64,000 nucleotides of DNA, taken from a virus. The position numbers and the translations under genes are program-made. Below the pieces are notes generated by a model. The model ran no database searches and was not told the DNA's origin. It worked only from the letters and a program-made list of their open reading frames with translations. The stretch lies in IMG/VR virus record IMGVR_UViG_3300021961_000033, positions 53,202 to 117,201 of that record; one strand, given 5' to 3'. Below, piece by piece: positions 42,516 to 51,221 of the stretch. Every line of letters starts with the position of its first letter. The stretch's first letter is position 1.

Positions 42516-43118
42516 ATGAGCCTGTTAAAATTTTCCTATAAAAATCATACATGGGGTATAGTACGCAACCAAAAGTGTGCAAGTACAAGTATATTGAGTT
42601 ACATTGCACAGGTATTATGGGGTGCAGATCCATCAGAAATTCAAGCATACAATACATTTAGTAAACATGCTCCTGGTGTATATTTTAAGTCCTTAAATTT
42701 TGAGGAATATAAAAATCAACTTGCAGAATGTGATACACGTATTGCAGTTTGGCGAGATCCAGTTGATAAATTTGTTAGTGGATTTTATCACACAATGTTT
42801 TCTCCTACCGGAGCTCAAGATGCGCTGTGGATAGGGCCACCTACACTAGATGAATTTTTACATAATTTTGATTATTATTATGAAAATAGTTTAGGTGTTA
42901 GAGAACATTGTAATACTAACACTGCAAGGCTAGGTCCCAATCCTGGTTTTTACACAGATGTTTTTAATTATAAAGATAATGCAGTAATTGCTAGTCTTTT
43001 AGGTGCACAGACCGTAGTTAACCACAGAGCAACAGATCCTAAACCTAAAATAACAGACAGCCAATATTATAAAATTTTACAATTACAATACAAAGATTAT
43101 ACTAACGGATGGTGCTAA
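42516..43118 (+). CDS. PAPS-dependent sulfotransferase-like protein
   Basis: 200 aa. The 5'-phosphosulfate loop is VRNQKCASTSI (16-26), the Golgi-type form of the PAPS-binding P-loop, and the 3'-phosphate site is WRDPVDKFVSGFYH (80-93, R81 and S89). Such enzymes transfer sulfate from PAPS to sugars or other acceptors. The length is at the short end for the family. It is a single plus-strand gene between the fibre region and the capsid gene, with a bidirectional terminator behind it and no obvious ribosome site. Sulfation of virion glycans or of a host surface polysaccharide would be consistent with context; the substrate is unknown. Confidence 0.82.
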   Translation: MSLLKFSYKNHTWGIVRNQKCASTSILSYIAQVLWGADPSEIQAYNTFSKHAPGVYFKSLNFEEYKNQLAECDTRIAVWRDPVDKFVSGFYHTMFSPTGAQDALWIGPPTLDEFLHNFDYYYENSLGVREHCNTNTARLGPNPGFYTDVFNYKDNAVIASLLGAQTVVNHRATDPKPKITDSQYYKILQLQYKDYTNGWC

Positions 43119-43121
43119 AAA

Positions 43122-43146
43122 AAAGGGAGGCATAAAGCCTCCCTTT
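43122..43146. terminator. Bidirectional terminator between sulfotransferase and gp23
   Basis: AAAGGGAGGC-ATAAA-GCCTCCCTTT, 10-bp stem, flanked by a run of eight A on the left (T on the minus strand) and TTTC on the right. It serves gp23 (minus) strongly and the sulfotransferase (plus) more weakly. Confidence 0.9.
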
Positions 43147-43166
43147 CTCAACTTATGAGTTAGTTA

Positions 43167-44363
43167 TTAGCTGAAGCTAATGTTTTGCATTGCAACTTCA
43201 CCTACATAGTCACCGGCATTACCGAGTGAACTTGCGGTGTTTGATAGCTCTACATAACCGTAGCGTGTCATAAAGCTAACAACTGGCTCAAATGTGCTTG
43301 GGTCAAGTACTGTACCTGAGCTCATTAGCGGAACATATGGGCAGTAGAATGCTGCTGCGTCTGTTTCACTTGAACCCTTGTAACCAACGAGTACTGCTTT
43401 GCTGTCGCCGGCATAACCGTCAACATAAACACGCATTGCACCGTTAAGTGTACCGACAAATTTGGTGTTTGTTGGTGCTTCGAAAGTACCTTCTGTTGTA
43501 CGAGCAAATGCACTTGTGCTTGCGCTCTGTAGAACTGTTAGTGCTTCCTGGCTAACAACTGCCCAGTTACCTGCACCACGACGTGTGCGCTGAGCAATCT
43601 TGTTTGCTGTACGGTTGATAAGAACTGCAAGAGCTGCATGCTCGTCACCAACGTAGGTAGCTGTACCACTTACTGCTGCCTGGTTGAAGGTTTCTTCAGT
43701 TGCAGCAAGGCTGCGGAGTGAAGCAAGAACTTCTTGGTCAATTTCAGCGGTAATTTCTTGTGCTAGAGCAGCCATAATTTCTGCTTCAACATCAATACCA
43801 TGCATGCTCTGTGCGTCTTGAGCTGCCTCAAATGTCCAGCGAGCTTGTAACTTACGTGTTTTAGCTTCGACTGGCTGCTTGAGGATCTGGATGCTGATCT
43901 GGCTACCGCCGTCACCTTCCATAGCCGCTGTTGCACCTGCACGACCTGTGCTTGATGTTGATGAAGTTGTGCCTGAATATGCTGTAGCAATTTTGAATGG
44001 GCTAAGAGCTTCATCACCTGCTACTGTGTCTGTGCCGAGGTCACCACTTGCTGTTGAAGTGATTGATTCTGCATAACGAACACGTAGTGTGTGAATCTGG
44101 CCAACTGGGCCCTGCATTGGTTGAACACCAACGATTTCGTTGGCGATAACTGTTGGCATAACGCGGCGGATAACTGGTAAGATAACTCTGTTGAGTGTGG
44201 CTACGTTACCACTTGCGGTTGCGCCTGTTGATGCAGCTTCTGAGAGATACTTCTTTGTGTTCTCTAGAATAACTGCCATGCTGCTGCGGCGATTGCCTTG
44301 TAGACCCTCTAGAAGAGCATCTTTTGTTTCGCCCCAACGGCTTTCTAATAGTACGTCTGACAT
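43167..44363 (-). CDS. gp23: Major capsid protein gp23
   Basis: 398 aa (T4 521). Hexamers of this HK97-fold protein form the shell. Family features: VATLNRVILPVIRRVMPTVI, ANEIVGVQPMQGPVGQIHTL, RTRRGAGNWAVVSQEALTVL and KAVLVGYKGSSETDAAAFYC. A likely gp21 cleavage site is KKYLSE before AAS (after E42), which would remove the N-terminal scaffold-binding peptide. The insertion domain of T4 gp23 seems largely missing, accounting for the shorter length. AGAGGAG ribosome site and a strong terminator fit high expression. Confidence 0.97.
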   Translation of the reverse strand: MSDVLLESRWGETKDALLEGLQGNRRSSMAVILENTKKYLSEAASTGATASGNVATLNRVILPVIRRVMPTVIANEIVGVQPMQGPVGQIHTLRVRYAESITSTASGDLGTDTVAGDEALSPFKIATAYSGTTSSTSSTGRAGATAAMEGDGGSQISIQILKQPVEAKTRKLQARWTFEAAQDAQSMHGIDVEAEIMAALAQEITAEIDQEVLASLRSLAATEETFNQAAVSGTATYVGDEHAALAVLINRTANKIAQRTRRGAGNWAVVSQEALTVLQSASTSAFARTTEGTFEAPTNTKFVGTLNGAMRVYVDGYAGDSKAVLVGYKGSSETDAAAFYCPYVPLMSSGTVLDPSTFEPVVSFMTRYGYVELSNTASSLGNAGDYVGEVAMQNISFS

Positions 44364-44385
44364 TGTTTTTGTCTCCTCTAGTACT

Positions 44386-45486
44386 TTACTTTAAGCCTGC
44401 CAACTTGCGAAGTTCTACAATGTTACTTGTGTCAACTTCTACAGGTTGTGGTGTTTTAACTTCTTTGTCTCCAGTTCTAGCTACACGGCTTTCAGCAACC
44501 ATTGTCTTTTCAGCTCTTGGTGCTTTTCCGTCTAATACTACTGGAAGATAACGATCATAAGCAGCTTTGAGCTTGCTTGTCTGAACGCTTTCTAGAAGGT
44601 CACGCATTACTGCGCCTTTTTCTTTATTGAGTGGCTTCATGAGTTCTGCCATAACTTCCTTGCGCTGGGCAGCTTCGTTAATGGCTGTGATTTCACTTTC
44701 TTTGCTCTCAATAATGTGTGATTTCTCTGCGATTGCAGCTTTTGCTTCAGTTAGTGCTTGATCTGCTTCTTGTAATGAACGTTTTAGATCTTTAATTTCT
44801 TGATTTTCATTTAGATAACTTGCACTAAATTCACTAGCAAATGCTTCGAAAATCTTGCGACCAAAGTTATTGGCTTTGGCTGCTTCGATGTCTTCACGTA
44901 ATTGATTGATCTCAGCATTTAGATTATTAGCAACTGCTTCCTTAACAAGTTTACTGCTGTTTTCAATAAACTTTGATTTCATTTCGTTAAACTTGCTACG
45001 AGCTTCTTTTACAAGACGAACTTTGGTTTCAACAACATCTTGACGATCTTCCTGGAACTCAATAATTTCCTTAGCAAGAGCTTCTGTAATAAAGGCTTCT
45101 ATCTTTGCTACATGTTCTGCTTGCTGTGCTCTGTCTGCCTGAAATTCTTGGATTTCTTCTGCAAGTTGACTTACTAAAAACTTATCAAAATTGCCAGTTG
45201 TGTCTTTCATACGTGCTACAAACTTAGCACGGTCTTCTGCAAGACGCTTCTTTTCTTCCTGAATAAGTTCTAGTTCACTTGTTAGGTTTTCAGTTACCAT
45301 ACGATCTAAGGCTTCAACCATTACACTCTTATCGTGCTCATAGCGTTGAGCGAATTCCTCACGGAGCTCTGCTCTGACCTGCTCTTTGGTTTCCACCAAC
45401 TTGGATTGCCACGCCTCTTCAATTTGGCTGCGGGTCTCTTCGTTGACCAGGTCGCTATCTAATAATGGTTTGATAGCATCTAGCAT
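44386..45486 (-). CDS. gp22: Prohead scaffold core protein gp22
   Basis: 366 aa, nearly all helical coiled coil with dense Glu/Lys (EEFAQRYEHDKSVMVEALDR, LIQEEKKRLAEDRAKFVARM). It assembles the inner core on which gp23 polymerises and is later destroyed by gp21. The C-terminus ends NIVELRKLAGLK, a short conserved-looking hook also seen twice in the 490-aa acidic protein at 3906-5378. It lies between gp21 and gp23 as in T4. Confidence 0.95.
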   Translation of the reverse strand: MLDAIKPLLDSDLVNEETRSQIEEAWQSKLVETKEQVRAELREEFAQRYEHDKSVMVEALDRMVTENLTSELELIQEEKKRLAEDRAKFVARMKDTTGNFDKFLVSQLAEEIQEFQADRAQQAEHVAKIEAFITEALAKEIIEFQEDRQDVVETKVRLVKEARSKFNEMKSKFIENSSKLVKEAVANNLNAEINQLREDIEAAKANNFGRKIFEAFASEFSASYLNENQEIKDLKRSLQEADQALTEAKAAIAEKSHIIESKESEITAINEAAQRKEVMAELMKPLNKEKGAVMRDLLESVQTSKLKAAYDRYLPVVLDGKAPRAEKTMVAESRVARTGDKEVKTPQPVEVDTSNIVELRKLAGLK

Positions 45487-45495
45487 CTTCGTCTC

Positions 45496-46119
45496 CTAGA
45501 TCTTTAGGTCCTTGATAAGACGAACCATTTCGTCTTTCAAGTATTTTTGTACTTTAGCATTGCCATTTGCTTCTCTGGCAATCTCAAGGACATTGTGCCC
45601 ATTACGCATATTAAGTAAGCCTTCATAGATGGCTTTAGGATATGCATTTGGTGCACTGGGTTGTGCCACAACGTCAACTGTGACAATTTCGAAGTCAGAT
45701 ACATTACCAGTAGACTCGGCAACATTACCGCTGCCCCTACTGCTAACACCCAACTTTACTCCGCTTTCCAACATGGTTCTTACTAGTTGACCCATTGGAG
45801 TAGGTAGTATCTTTAGTTTTCCATAGCCGTTAGGGCCGTCCATCCACATTTCTGTAATCATATGGCTGACGCGATCCAAGTTAATCTTTAAATCGTCTGG
45901 ATGATCTACTTCACCAAGCACACTATTGCCTGATGTAATTTGATCATTGAGCTGCTTAACGGCATTAGAAATTTCATTAACGGGGTAAACACGCTGATTT
46001 GCGTTTTTAACCCCGCCCTGAATACAAATGCCTTTCATGTAGAGATCCTTACCATCGTTCGCAGATTCTGTTACTACACGAGCTTGATCAAAAGTAAGGT
46101 GTTCTCTGAGGTAGTTCAT
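45496..46119 (-). CDS. gp21: Prohead protease gp21
   Basis: 207 aa. Serine protease of the herpesvirus-assemblin/T4 gp21 type: H73 in GEVDHPDDLKIN and S126-S127 in KLGVSSRGSGNVAE, followed by the IVTVDVVAQPSAPNAYP strand. It removes the scaffold and trims gp23, typically after L/I-x-E. Order gp21-gp22-gp23 and spacing of 9-22 bp match a T4 capsid operon. Confidence 0.95.
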   Translation of the reverse strand: MNYLREHLTFDQARVVTESANDGKDLYMKGICIQGGVKNANQRVYPVNEISNAVKQLNDQITSGNSVLGEVDHPDDLKINLDRVSHMITEMWMDGPNGYGKLKILPTPMGQLVRTMLESGVKLGVSSRGSGNVAESTGNVSDFEIVTVDVVAQPSAPNAYPKAIYEGLLNMRNGHNVLEIAREANGNAKVQKYLKDEMVRLIKDLKI

Positions 46120-46133
46120 ATAATCTCCCTACC

Positions 46134-46811
46134 TTAAGCCTTTTTCATAGTTGCGCCTTTTGGATTGGCTGCATCTGTTTGAGTTGTGACTTTAGGAGCT
46201 GAGCCGCCTTTTTCATCGCCACCTTGTGCAATGTTTTTTGCGGAACCGCCCATATCGTTTTTCTTAGCAACTGGGCCGCTTGCGCCGTTGCCCTGTTCGC
46301 TTGTGACTGGTGCTGGAGCTTTTTCCTTGTACTCACGTACCATTTCTTCAGACATTTCGTCTTCTTCTTCAGCTTCATCATCCATGTCCATGTCTGACTC
46401 TTCTTCTTCGTCGCCCATGTCCATTTCTGGTTCATCATCGTCACCAGCCATAATTCTTTCAAATTCTGCTTTGAGTTCGTCAAGAGCGTCTTCGAGATCA
46501 ACAACACGATCTTCGAGCTCTTCCTCTTCTTCTTCACCTTCGATAGCAAGACCTTCTTCGTCTGCTTCGATGTCGTCGATCATGTCATCAGCAGCATCGC
46601 CACCTAGCTCTGCTTCATCAAAATCACTCTCGTCAATTTCTTCTTCTTCGGAAACTTCTTCTTCTTCCGCCTCATCGACTACTTCTTCTTCGTCGAGAGA
46701 TTCGTAAATTTCACGGCTTTTTTCCACAACAATTTCGTGGAAAAGATCTTTTGCTTTATCAGTTTCTTCAGAAATGATAAGCTCGATCAATTCATTAAAT
46801 TTATCGCTCAT
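46134..46811 (-). CDS. Acidic prohead core protein (gp67/gp68-like)
   Basis: 225 aa. N-terminal helix FNELIELIISEETDKAKDLF resembles the start of T4 core protein gp67, followed by about 120 residues dominated by Glu/Asp and a low-complexity basic-neutral tail (NDMGGSAKNIAQGGDEKGGS). T4 gp67 (80 aa) and gp68 are internal core proteins located exactly here, between gp20 and gp21. This one is longer. The extreme acidity fits a DNA-mimic-like filler that is degraded to allow packaging. Confidence 0.8.
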   Translation of the reverse strand: MSDKFNELIELIISEETDKAKDLFHEIVVEKSREIYESLDEEEVVDEAEEEEVSEEEEIDESDFDEAELGGDAADDMIDDIEADEEGLAIEGEEEEEELEDRVVDLEDALDELKAEFERIMAGDDDEPEMDMGDEEEESDMDMDDEAEEEDEMSEEMVREYKEKAPAPVTSEQGNGASGPVAKKNDMGGSAKNIAQGGDEKGGSAPKVTTQTDAANPKGATMKKA

Positions 46812-46863
46812 AGGATATGGCTCCTTTATTTGTAAGGCATTTATTTTATTTAACTATGCACTT

Positions 46864-46871
46864 TATTTATA
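46864..46871 (-). promoter_or_regulatory. Perfect T4 late promoter TATAAATA (capsid cassette)
   Basis: Minus strand TATAAATA followed by AAG, 53 bp before the acidic core gene; an AAAGGAG ribosome site lies between. It would drive core protein, gp21, gp22 and gp23. Confidence 0.75.
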
Positions 46872-46907
46872 TATGATTAAGTGCGTTTTTTGAGCCAAAA
46901 AAGGAGA

Positions 46908-47138
46908 TTATTGCGGTTGTTCAACAGGAACAGCAAATTGTTGCTTAATTTTTCTAATATTTTCCTGGTATTCAGCAATTTTTACGTCGTTAAGCACACG
47001 CAAACGATTAATTTGTTCTAGTGTAAGTCTAGTTTTTCTAGTATCTGTTAGTTCAGCTTTGCTAGAATCATTGCTCTGGTCATGAAGTTTATCTTCATTT
47101 TTAGCAGTATTTTCTTTAATAAAATCTTTAACGTACAT
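46908..47138 (-). CDS. Small charged protein next to gp20, 76 aa
   Basis: Start ATG 47138 (MYVKDFIKENTAKNEDKLHD) with TTGGAG directly before it. Hydrophilic and helical, ending in a coiled segment (RTRKTRLTLEQINRL-like, IRKIKQQFAVPVEQP). Position between portal and core protein suggests a prohead core or portal-associated factor, comparable in place to a T4 gp67/gp68 member. I cannot assign it by sequence. Confidence 0.7.
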   Translation of the reverse strand: MYVKDFIKENTAKNEDKLHDQSNDSSKAELTDTRKTRLTLEQINRLRVLNDVKIAEYQENIRKIKQQFAVPVEQPQ

Positions 47139-47156
47139 TGCTGTCTCCAAATATAT

Positions 47157-48890
47157 TTATGTACTTGGGACTTCTGTAGGCGGCGGTGTACCAGGAATAG
47201 GACTCTGTGGTGCGCCAGTAGGCTGGCCAGGTGCACTAGCTCCGAGATCTTCTGTGCCCGCTTCATCTTCTCCACCTTCCGCTTCTATATCTGGTGGTGT
47301 AAAGTTTTCTAGATCAGTTTCTATACCGCCTGGAGTAATACCAACACTACGCATGTTTGGCAATTCTGCCTCAGCATCGTCTAGGTTCTCTTCTCTCCAG
47401 AGTTTTCTGTTCTCTGCTAGTTCTTCTTCAGTTAAGCCTAAGAAGCGTTGCATTAGGAATCGCTTACTCAAATATGGATAACCTTCAAGGCTAGTAAATG
47501 TATTAATTCTAGCACCATCCATTTCAACTTCACGATACTTGCTGAAGTTTTGTGGCTCGTTAAAACGCAATTCAAAACTACTATTGTCTAATTCAAAACC
47601 TCTCCATTTAAGGAACATTTTGAACTCGCGGTCAAAAGTTTCACTAATTAAACGCTGTAGTCTTTTACAATATTCGTTAAAACGATACTCTTGAATAAGT
47701 GCAGTACCCACTCTGCCATCAACATATGCGCCTGGTGATTCATCAGGACCAGTTGGCAAATAACTACTGGGTATTCTTAAACCACGGAATAGTTTGTTTG
47801 TAAAGTACTTGAGGTCATCAATTTCGCCTAGGTTAGTACCACCTGGCAATGTTTCAACTTTACTACCACGACCTTCTGCTGTTTGTGGAAAGAAGTAGTC
47901 TTCGTTGATGCTTAATGGATTGTATGTAGTATCCATAATGTTAGAGCCGCCGCCAGTTTGACTGGGGATACGACGCTGATGAATTTCGTTTTTAACACGC
48001 TCAACAAACGCCATAGCCATGTGCGCTGGCATGTTACCAACGTCTACATAAAATACTCTGCGCTCTGGCGCACGTTGAATGCGGTAAATGATGATAGCAT
48101 CTTCAAGCAATTCTTTTTGCTTGTAAACTTTAAAAATATTTTCAAGTATACTGTTACCAAAAGGCCAGTTAGCATCCAACCCTTCTGTAAGACTGCAATG
48201 CACCATATGGTCTGCATCTACAGCAGTTTCGTTTACACTACGGTCGAATCTACCTTGGCTACTGCTCTGGCTAGTATAAATGTTGCTAGGCTGAATGTAA
48301 CCATTCTGTTTATGATCTCCGGATCTGTGGAAATCATCACTATAATTAAGTTGTGTTGCTGTAAGGTTTTGGAAGTTAGGGTTAATGTCTTTAAGAACAT
48401 ACTGCTCTGGCTTTTTGCCTTCGCTTTCATTAACGATAACTTTAGTAACTTTTGTCATGTCTACCCAGAACCATTCGAAGGTTTCTGGGTCTCTAATAAA
48501 CACCTGATCGCCGTACTTTAACACATTGCGGAAGATCTTAAATGCTCTTTTATCAAACTCGTTTAGGTTATTCCAGTTAACAAGTTGCTTTCTAAGGGTG
48601 TCTATTTCACTCTCGCTTGGATCTTCATGAAAGTGAATATCAAAAACGGTGCCGTTTTCTACATTAGTTTGTGTGCAAAACTCTGCTAGAATGTCCAGTG
48701 CAGCATTAACTTCACTGTCCACATCCATGTTTTCATACTGAGCATATCGTGTAATGCGGTTTGCATGACCAACATAAACTTCTGGCAAATGGCTTGCATA
48801 ATGACTGTATTTTAAATCAGATCCAGTGCCACCACCAGCATTGGTTAGCGGACTAGCATTAACAGTCTTGAAATATTTTTTCCAACTCAT
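47157..48890 (-). CDS. gp20: Portal vertex protein gp20
   Basis: 577 aa (T4 524). The dodecameric portal through which DNA enters and leaves. Family blocks: YAQYENMDVDSEVNAALDIL, FRNVLKYGDQVFIRDPETFE, IYRIQRAPERRVFYVDVGNM, GRGSKVETLPGGTNLGEIDD and YLPTGPDESPGAYVDGRVGT. The last 70 residues are a Pro/Gly/Glu-rich tail absent from T4 (EAEGGEDEAGTEDLGASAPG). Overlap of functional neighbours (core, gp21-gp23) downstream as in T4. Confidence 0.97.
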   Translation of the reverse strand: MSWKKYFKTVNASPLTNAGGGTGSDLKYSHYASHLPEVYVGHANRITRYAQYENMDVDSEVNAALDILAEFCTQTNVENGTVFDIHFHEDPSESEIDTLRKQLVNWNNLNEFDKRAFKIFRNVLKYGDQVFIRDPETFEWFWVDMTKVTKVIVNESEGKKPEQYVLKDINPNFQNLTATQLNYSDDFHRSGDHKQNGYIQPSNIYTSQSSSQGRFDRSVNETAVDADHMVHCSLTEGLDANWPFGNSILENIFKVYKQKELLEDAIIIYRIQRAPERRVFYVDVGNMPAHMAMAFVERVKNEIHQRRIPSQTGGGSNIMDTTYNPLSINEDYFFPQTAEGRGSKVETLPGGTNLGEIDDLKYFTNKLFRGLRIPSSYLPTGPDESPGAYVDGRVGTALIQEYRFNEYCKRLQRLISETFDREFKMFLKWRGFELDNSSFELRFNEPQNFSKYREVEMDGARINTFTSLEGYPYLSKRFLMQRFLGLTEEELAENRKLWREENLDDAEAELPNMRSVGITPGGIETDLENFTPPDIEAEGGEDEAGTEDLGASAPGQPTGAPQSPIPGTPPPTEVPST

Positions 48891-48925
48891 AATATATTAT
48901 AGCACCTTTATACTATTTACGCAAA

Positions 48926-51142
48926 TTATGCCGTATTAGTTTCAATGCCCTCTAGCGTAGAATTCATTGACCTTAAACCTTCTCTAAGGATATTACTTAA
49001 ATTTGCCATTTGCTGATTACTTTGATTTATTGATTCGCCAGTTTTGTTTGTGGCAGCTATTAGTTCTTTTTGTTTTTCATCAGCAGCTCGCTGTTTTTGG
49101 TTAAACTCATCCATCATTTTAGCGAACTGGGGAGTAATACGATCTTTACCAGCTTCTTCGAACCCGTCTATTTGATTCTGATTCAAAATTTGACTTAGAT
49201 TTCCAATTGTATTTGAATCTAATCTTGGTTGAGGAGAAATTGGGAAAGTTTTAGATCGATCCTCAGGCCTAAGCATTTTATCGCTATCATCTGGCTTGCC
49301 GTATCCTTTCAAATATGGATTTGTTTCAAACTCTCTTTTAATTTGCTCTCCTGTTGTGGGACGCGGAGTAAGCCTAAATCCTTTAGTTTGATTATCTTTA
49401 ATATCTTTAAGATGATTTTTTACTTCCTCACCCCAACCTTGTAAGTATGCTGCTTGTGGATTCGTTGGGCTAGGAGGTTTACTTGCTTGCTCTGCTTGTT
49501 GTTGTATGTAATTTTCGTTGTATAAGGATTGCGGGATTTCTAATTTTTTTCTTCCCGCTAATAGATTTGCTAACCATTCTGTGCCGTCAACAATAGTTCC
49601 TATAGCACCCTGGAAAGCTCCTGAATCCATAACATATGCTGTAGCACTAGTAAGGGCATTTCTAAAGTCTTGAACTGCGCTAGTAGTTCTAACAAACATA
49701 TCAGACATTGAACCTATATTTGCAGTTGTATTTGTTGCAACATCCTGGATCATCTTGCCCATATCAGTAGCAATTTTAGTCATTACATCACCAATTTGCT
49801 TGGGCAAATCGTCACGTAATTTCATCATCATTTCACCAGCAGAGGTAACAAGGCTATCATTTACACCTGCAACACCAAGGACTGCAAGTTGTCCCATTTC
49901 TCTCATGGCATTGCGCTGAGTTTCAGGATCTAGCATTGTTCTCTGCATTGTTGCTAGATCCGCTCCGGTAGCACCAGCAGCTTTAGTCATATTGGCTAAC
50001 TGCGGATTCATCATTTCTACAGCAGCGGCAGTCTCTGTTACAGCACCACCAAATTCTTTTTGTTGCAAGAACAGTTGTCCTGCTGAGTCGCCATATTGTT
50101 GGGTTATTTGAGCATACTTGGCTCTAAATTCTTCTGCTGCTTTGCCTATAAGACCTTGACTCTGTATAACTGCCTCTACGCTCACATTTTCTCTTGCTTG
50201 TTTTTGTAGTTCACGCTGCTGATCTAGTGTAATACCGTTATACTGAGCAAATTGTCTCTGCTGCTTTGTTAGTTCAAAAAATCCTTTTACTACATCATCT
50301 GTGTTTACATTGCTGATAGCAACCCCTGATTTTGCAAGGTTAGCAGTATAATCAGCAAGCATTATTCCTTGAGCATCATAGGCTACGCCCATTAGTCGCA
50401 TGCTCTTGCTTAGAGCAATATTTTCTCCGCGGAGATTACCCATAAATCTAACAAGTTGTCTACCGCCTTCTCTAGTGTTCCCGCCAAAAATCGCTAAACT
50501 AGGTGCAGCCTCCTTCATTACCCTACCAAATTGTGCTGCACTGAGCCCGCTTTCCGCCGCGGCATCTGCAAAAGCGTTCATACTATAGCCAAAACTTCCG
50601 CCGCTGTTAATAAGATCTTCGAAACCCCTGACCATTTTGGTGATTTCGCCAACAAATAGGCCTGCAACACCGCCAGCAGCGGCACCTAAATACTGTAATG
50701 CTTTGCCTGCTGCTAACCCAGCTCCGCCAAATCTTGCAGTTAATCCTGCAGTTATTGCACCGCCTGCTACATCTCCTAGTTTTCCTAGGGTGCTCATACC
50801 TTTTTCTATACCACTAGCAAAATCACCACCGCTTGAAAATATGCCTTTAAAGCTAGCGCCTGCACTACGCAAACTACGTTGGAAACCTACTATAGCCTGT
50901 TGTTGTTTAACAGCGAGACGTTCTGTAGAGGAAGCAGCACCTGCTGCGGCAGCGCCTAACCCGCCAATTTCGCCAGTAGCTGCGTCTGCAGCTCTTTGAA
51001 AATTACTAAGCTCTACTCGTTGTGCGCCTAGACGCTGGGCCACTCGGTTAGTGGCTTCTAGAAGAGCCTGCAATGTACTGTTTTCAGCAGCATTAGAAGC
51101 AATGATAGGGCCTATGCCAGGAATGTCTACGGTTACAGCCAT
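48926..51142 (-). CDS. Putative tail tape-measure protein
   Basis: 738 aa. Ala/Gly-rich with long hydrophobic stretches (LAAGKALQYLGAAAGGVAGL, GGAITAGLTARFGGAG), an N-terminal helical part and a late coiled part (DEFNQKQRAADEKQKELIAA). Such composition is typical of tail length rulers in marine T4-like phages, and no other gene in the window fits. T4's ruler gp29 is 590 aa, located with hub genes; here the gene is next to gp26. No transglycosylase or peptidase domain seen. Confidence 0.72.
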   Translation of the reverse strand: MAVTVDIPGIGPIIASNAAENSTLQALLEATNRVAQRLGAQRVELSNFQRAADAATGEIGGLGAAAAGAASSTERLAVKQQQAIVGFQRSLRSAGASFKGIFSSGGDFASGIEKGMSTLGKLGDVAGGAITAGLTARFGGAGLAAGKALQYLGAAAGGVAGLFVGEITKMVRGFEDLINSGGSFGYSMNAFADAAAESGLSAAQFGRVMKEAAPSLAIFGGNTREGGRQLVRFMGNLRGENIALSKSMRLMGVAYDAQGIMLADYTANLAKSGVAISNVNTDDVVKGFFELTKQQRQFAQYNGITLDQQRELQKQARENVSVEAVIQSQGLIGKAAEEFRAKYAQITQQYGDSAGQLFLQQKEFGGAVTETAAAVEMMNPQLANMTKAAGATGADLATMQRTMLDPETQRNAMREMGQLAVLGVAGVNDSLVTSAGEMMMKLRDDLPKQIGDVMTKIATDMGKMIQDVATNTTANIGSMSDMFVRTTSAVQDFRNALTSATAYVMDSGAFQGAIGTIVDGTEWLANLLAGRKKLEIPQSLYNENYIQQQAEQASKPPSPTNPQAAYLQGWGEEVKNHLKDIKDNQTKGFRLTPRPTTGEQIKREFETNPYLKGYGKPDDSDKMLRPEDRSKTFPISPQPRLDSNTIGNLSQILNQNQIDGFEEAGKDRITPQFAKMMDEFNQKQRAADEKQKELIAATNKTGESINQSNQQMANLSNILREGLRSMNSTLEGIETNTA

Positions 51143-51168
51143 ATAAAAAAATCACCAATTATATGCGT

Positions 51169-51178
51169 ACATAAATAC
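51169..51178 (+). promoter_or_regulatory. T4-type late promoter element (gp26)
   Basis: Plus strand ACATAAATAC, 43 bp before the gp26 GTG start; divergent from the tape-measure gene. Confidence 0.65.
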
Positions 51179-51221
51179 ACTATGCCACATTTATACATTG
51201 TTATTTATTAGGAGTATTCTA

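Noticed and set aside
46186-46707. Serine-rich plus-strand frame of 173 codons opposite the acidic core protein
   Set aside because: Complement of Glu/Asp codons (GAA/GAG) reads as Ser/Leu codons without stops; no start signal.
48926-51142. Lysis or transglycosylase domain in the tape-measure candidate
   Set aside because: No glutamate-centred lysozyme or NlpC/P60 motif visible; only Ala/Gly-rich helices and coiled coil.
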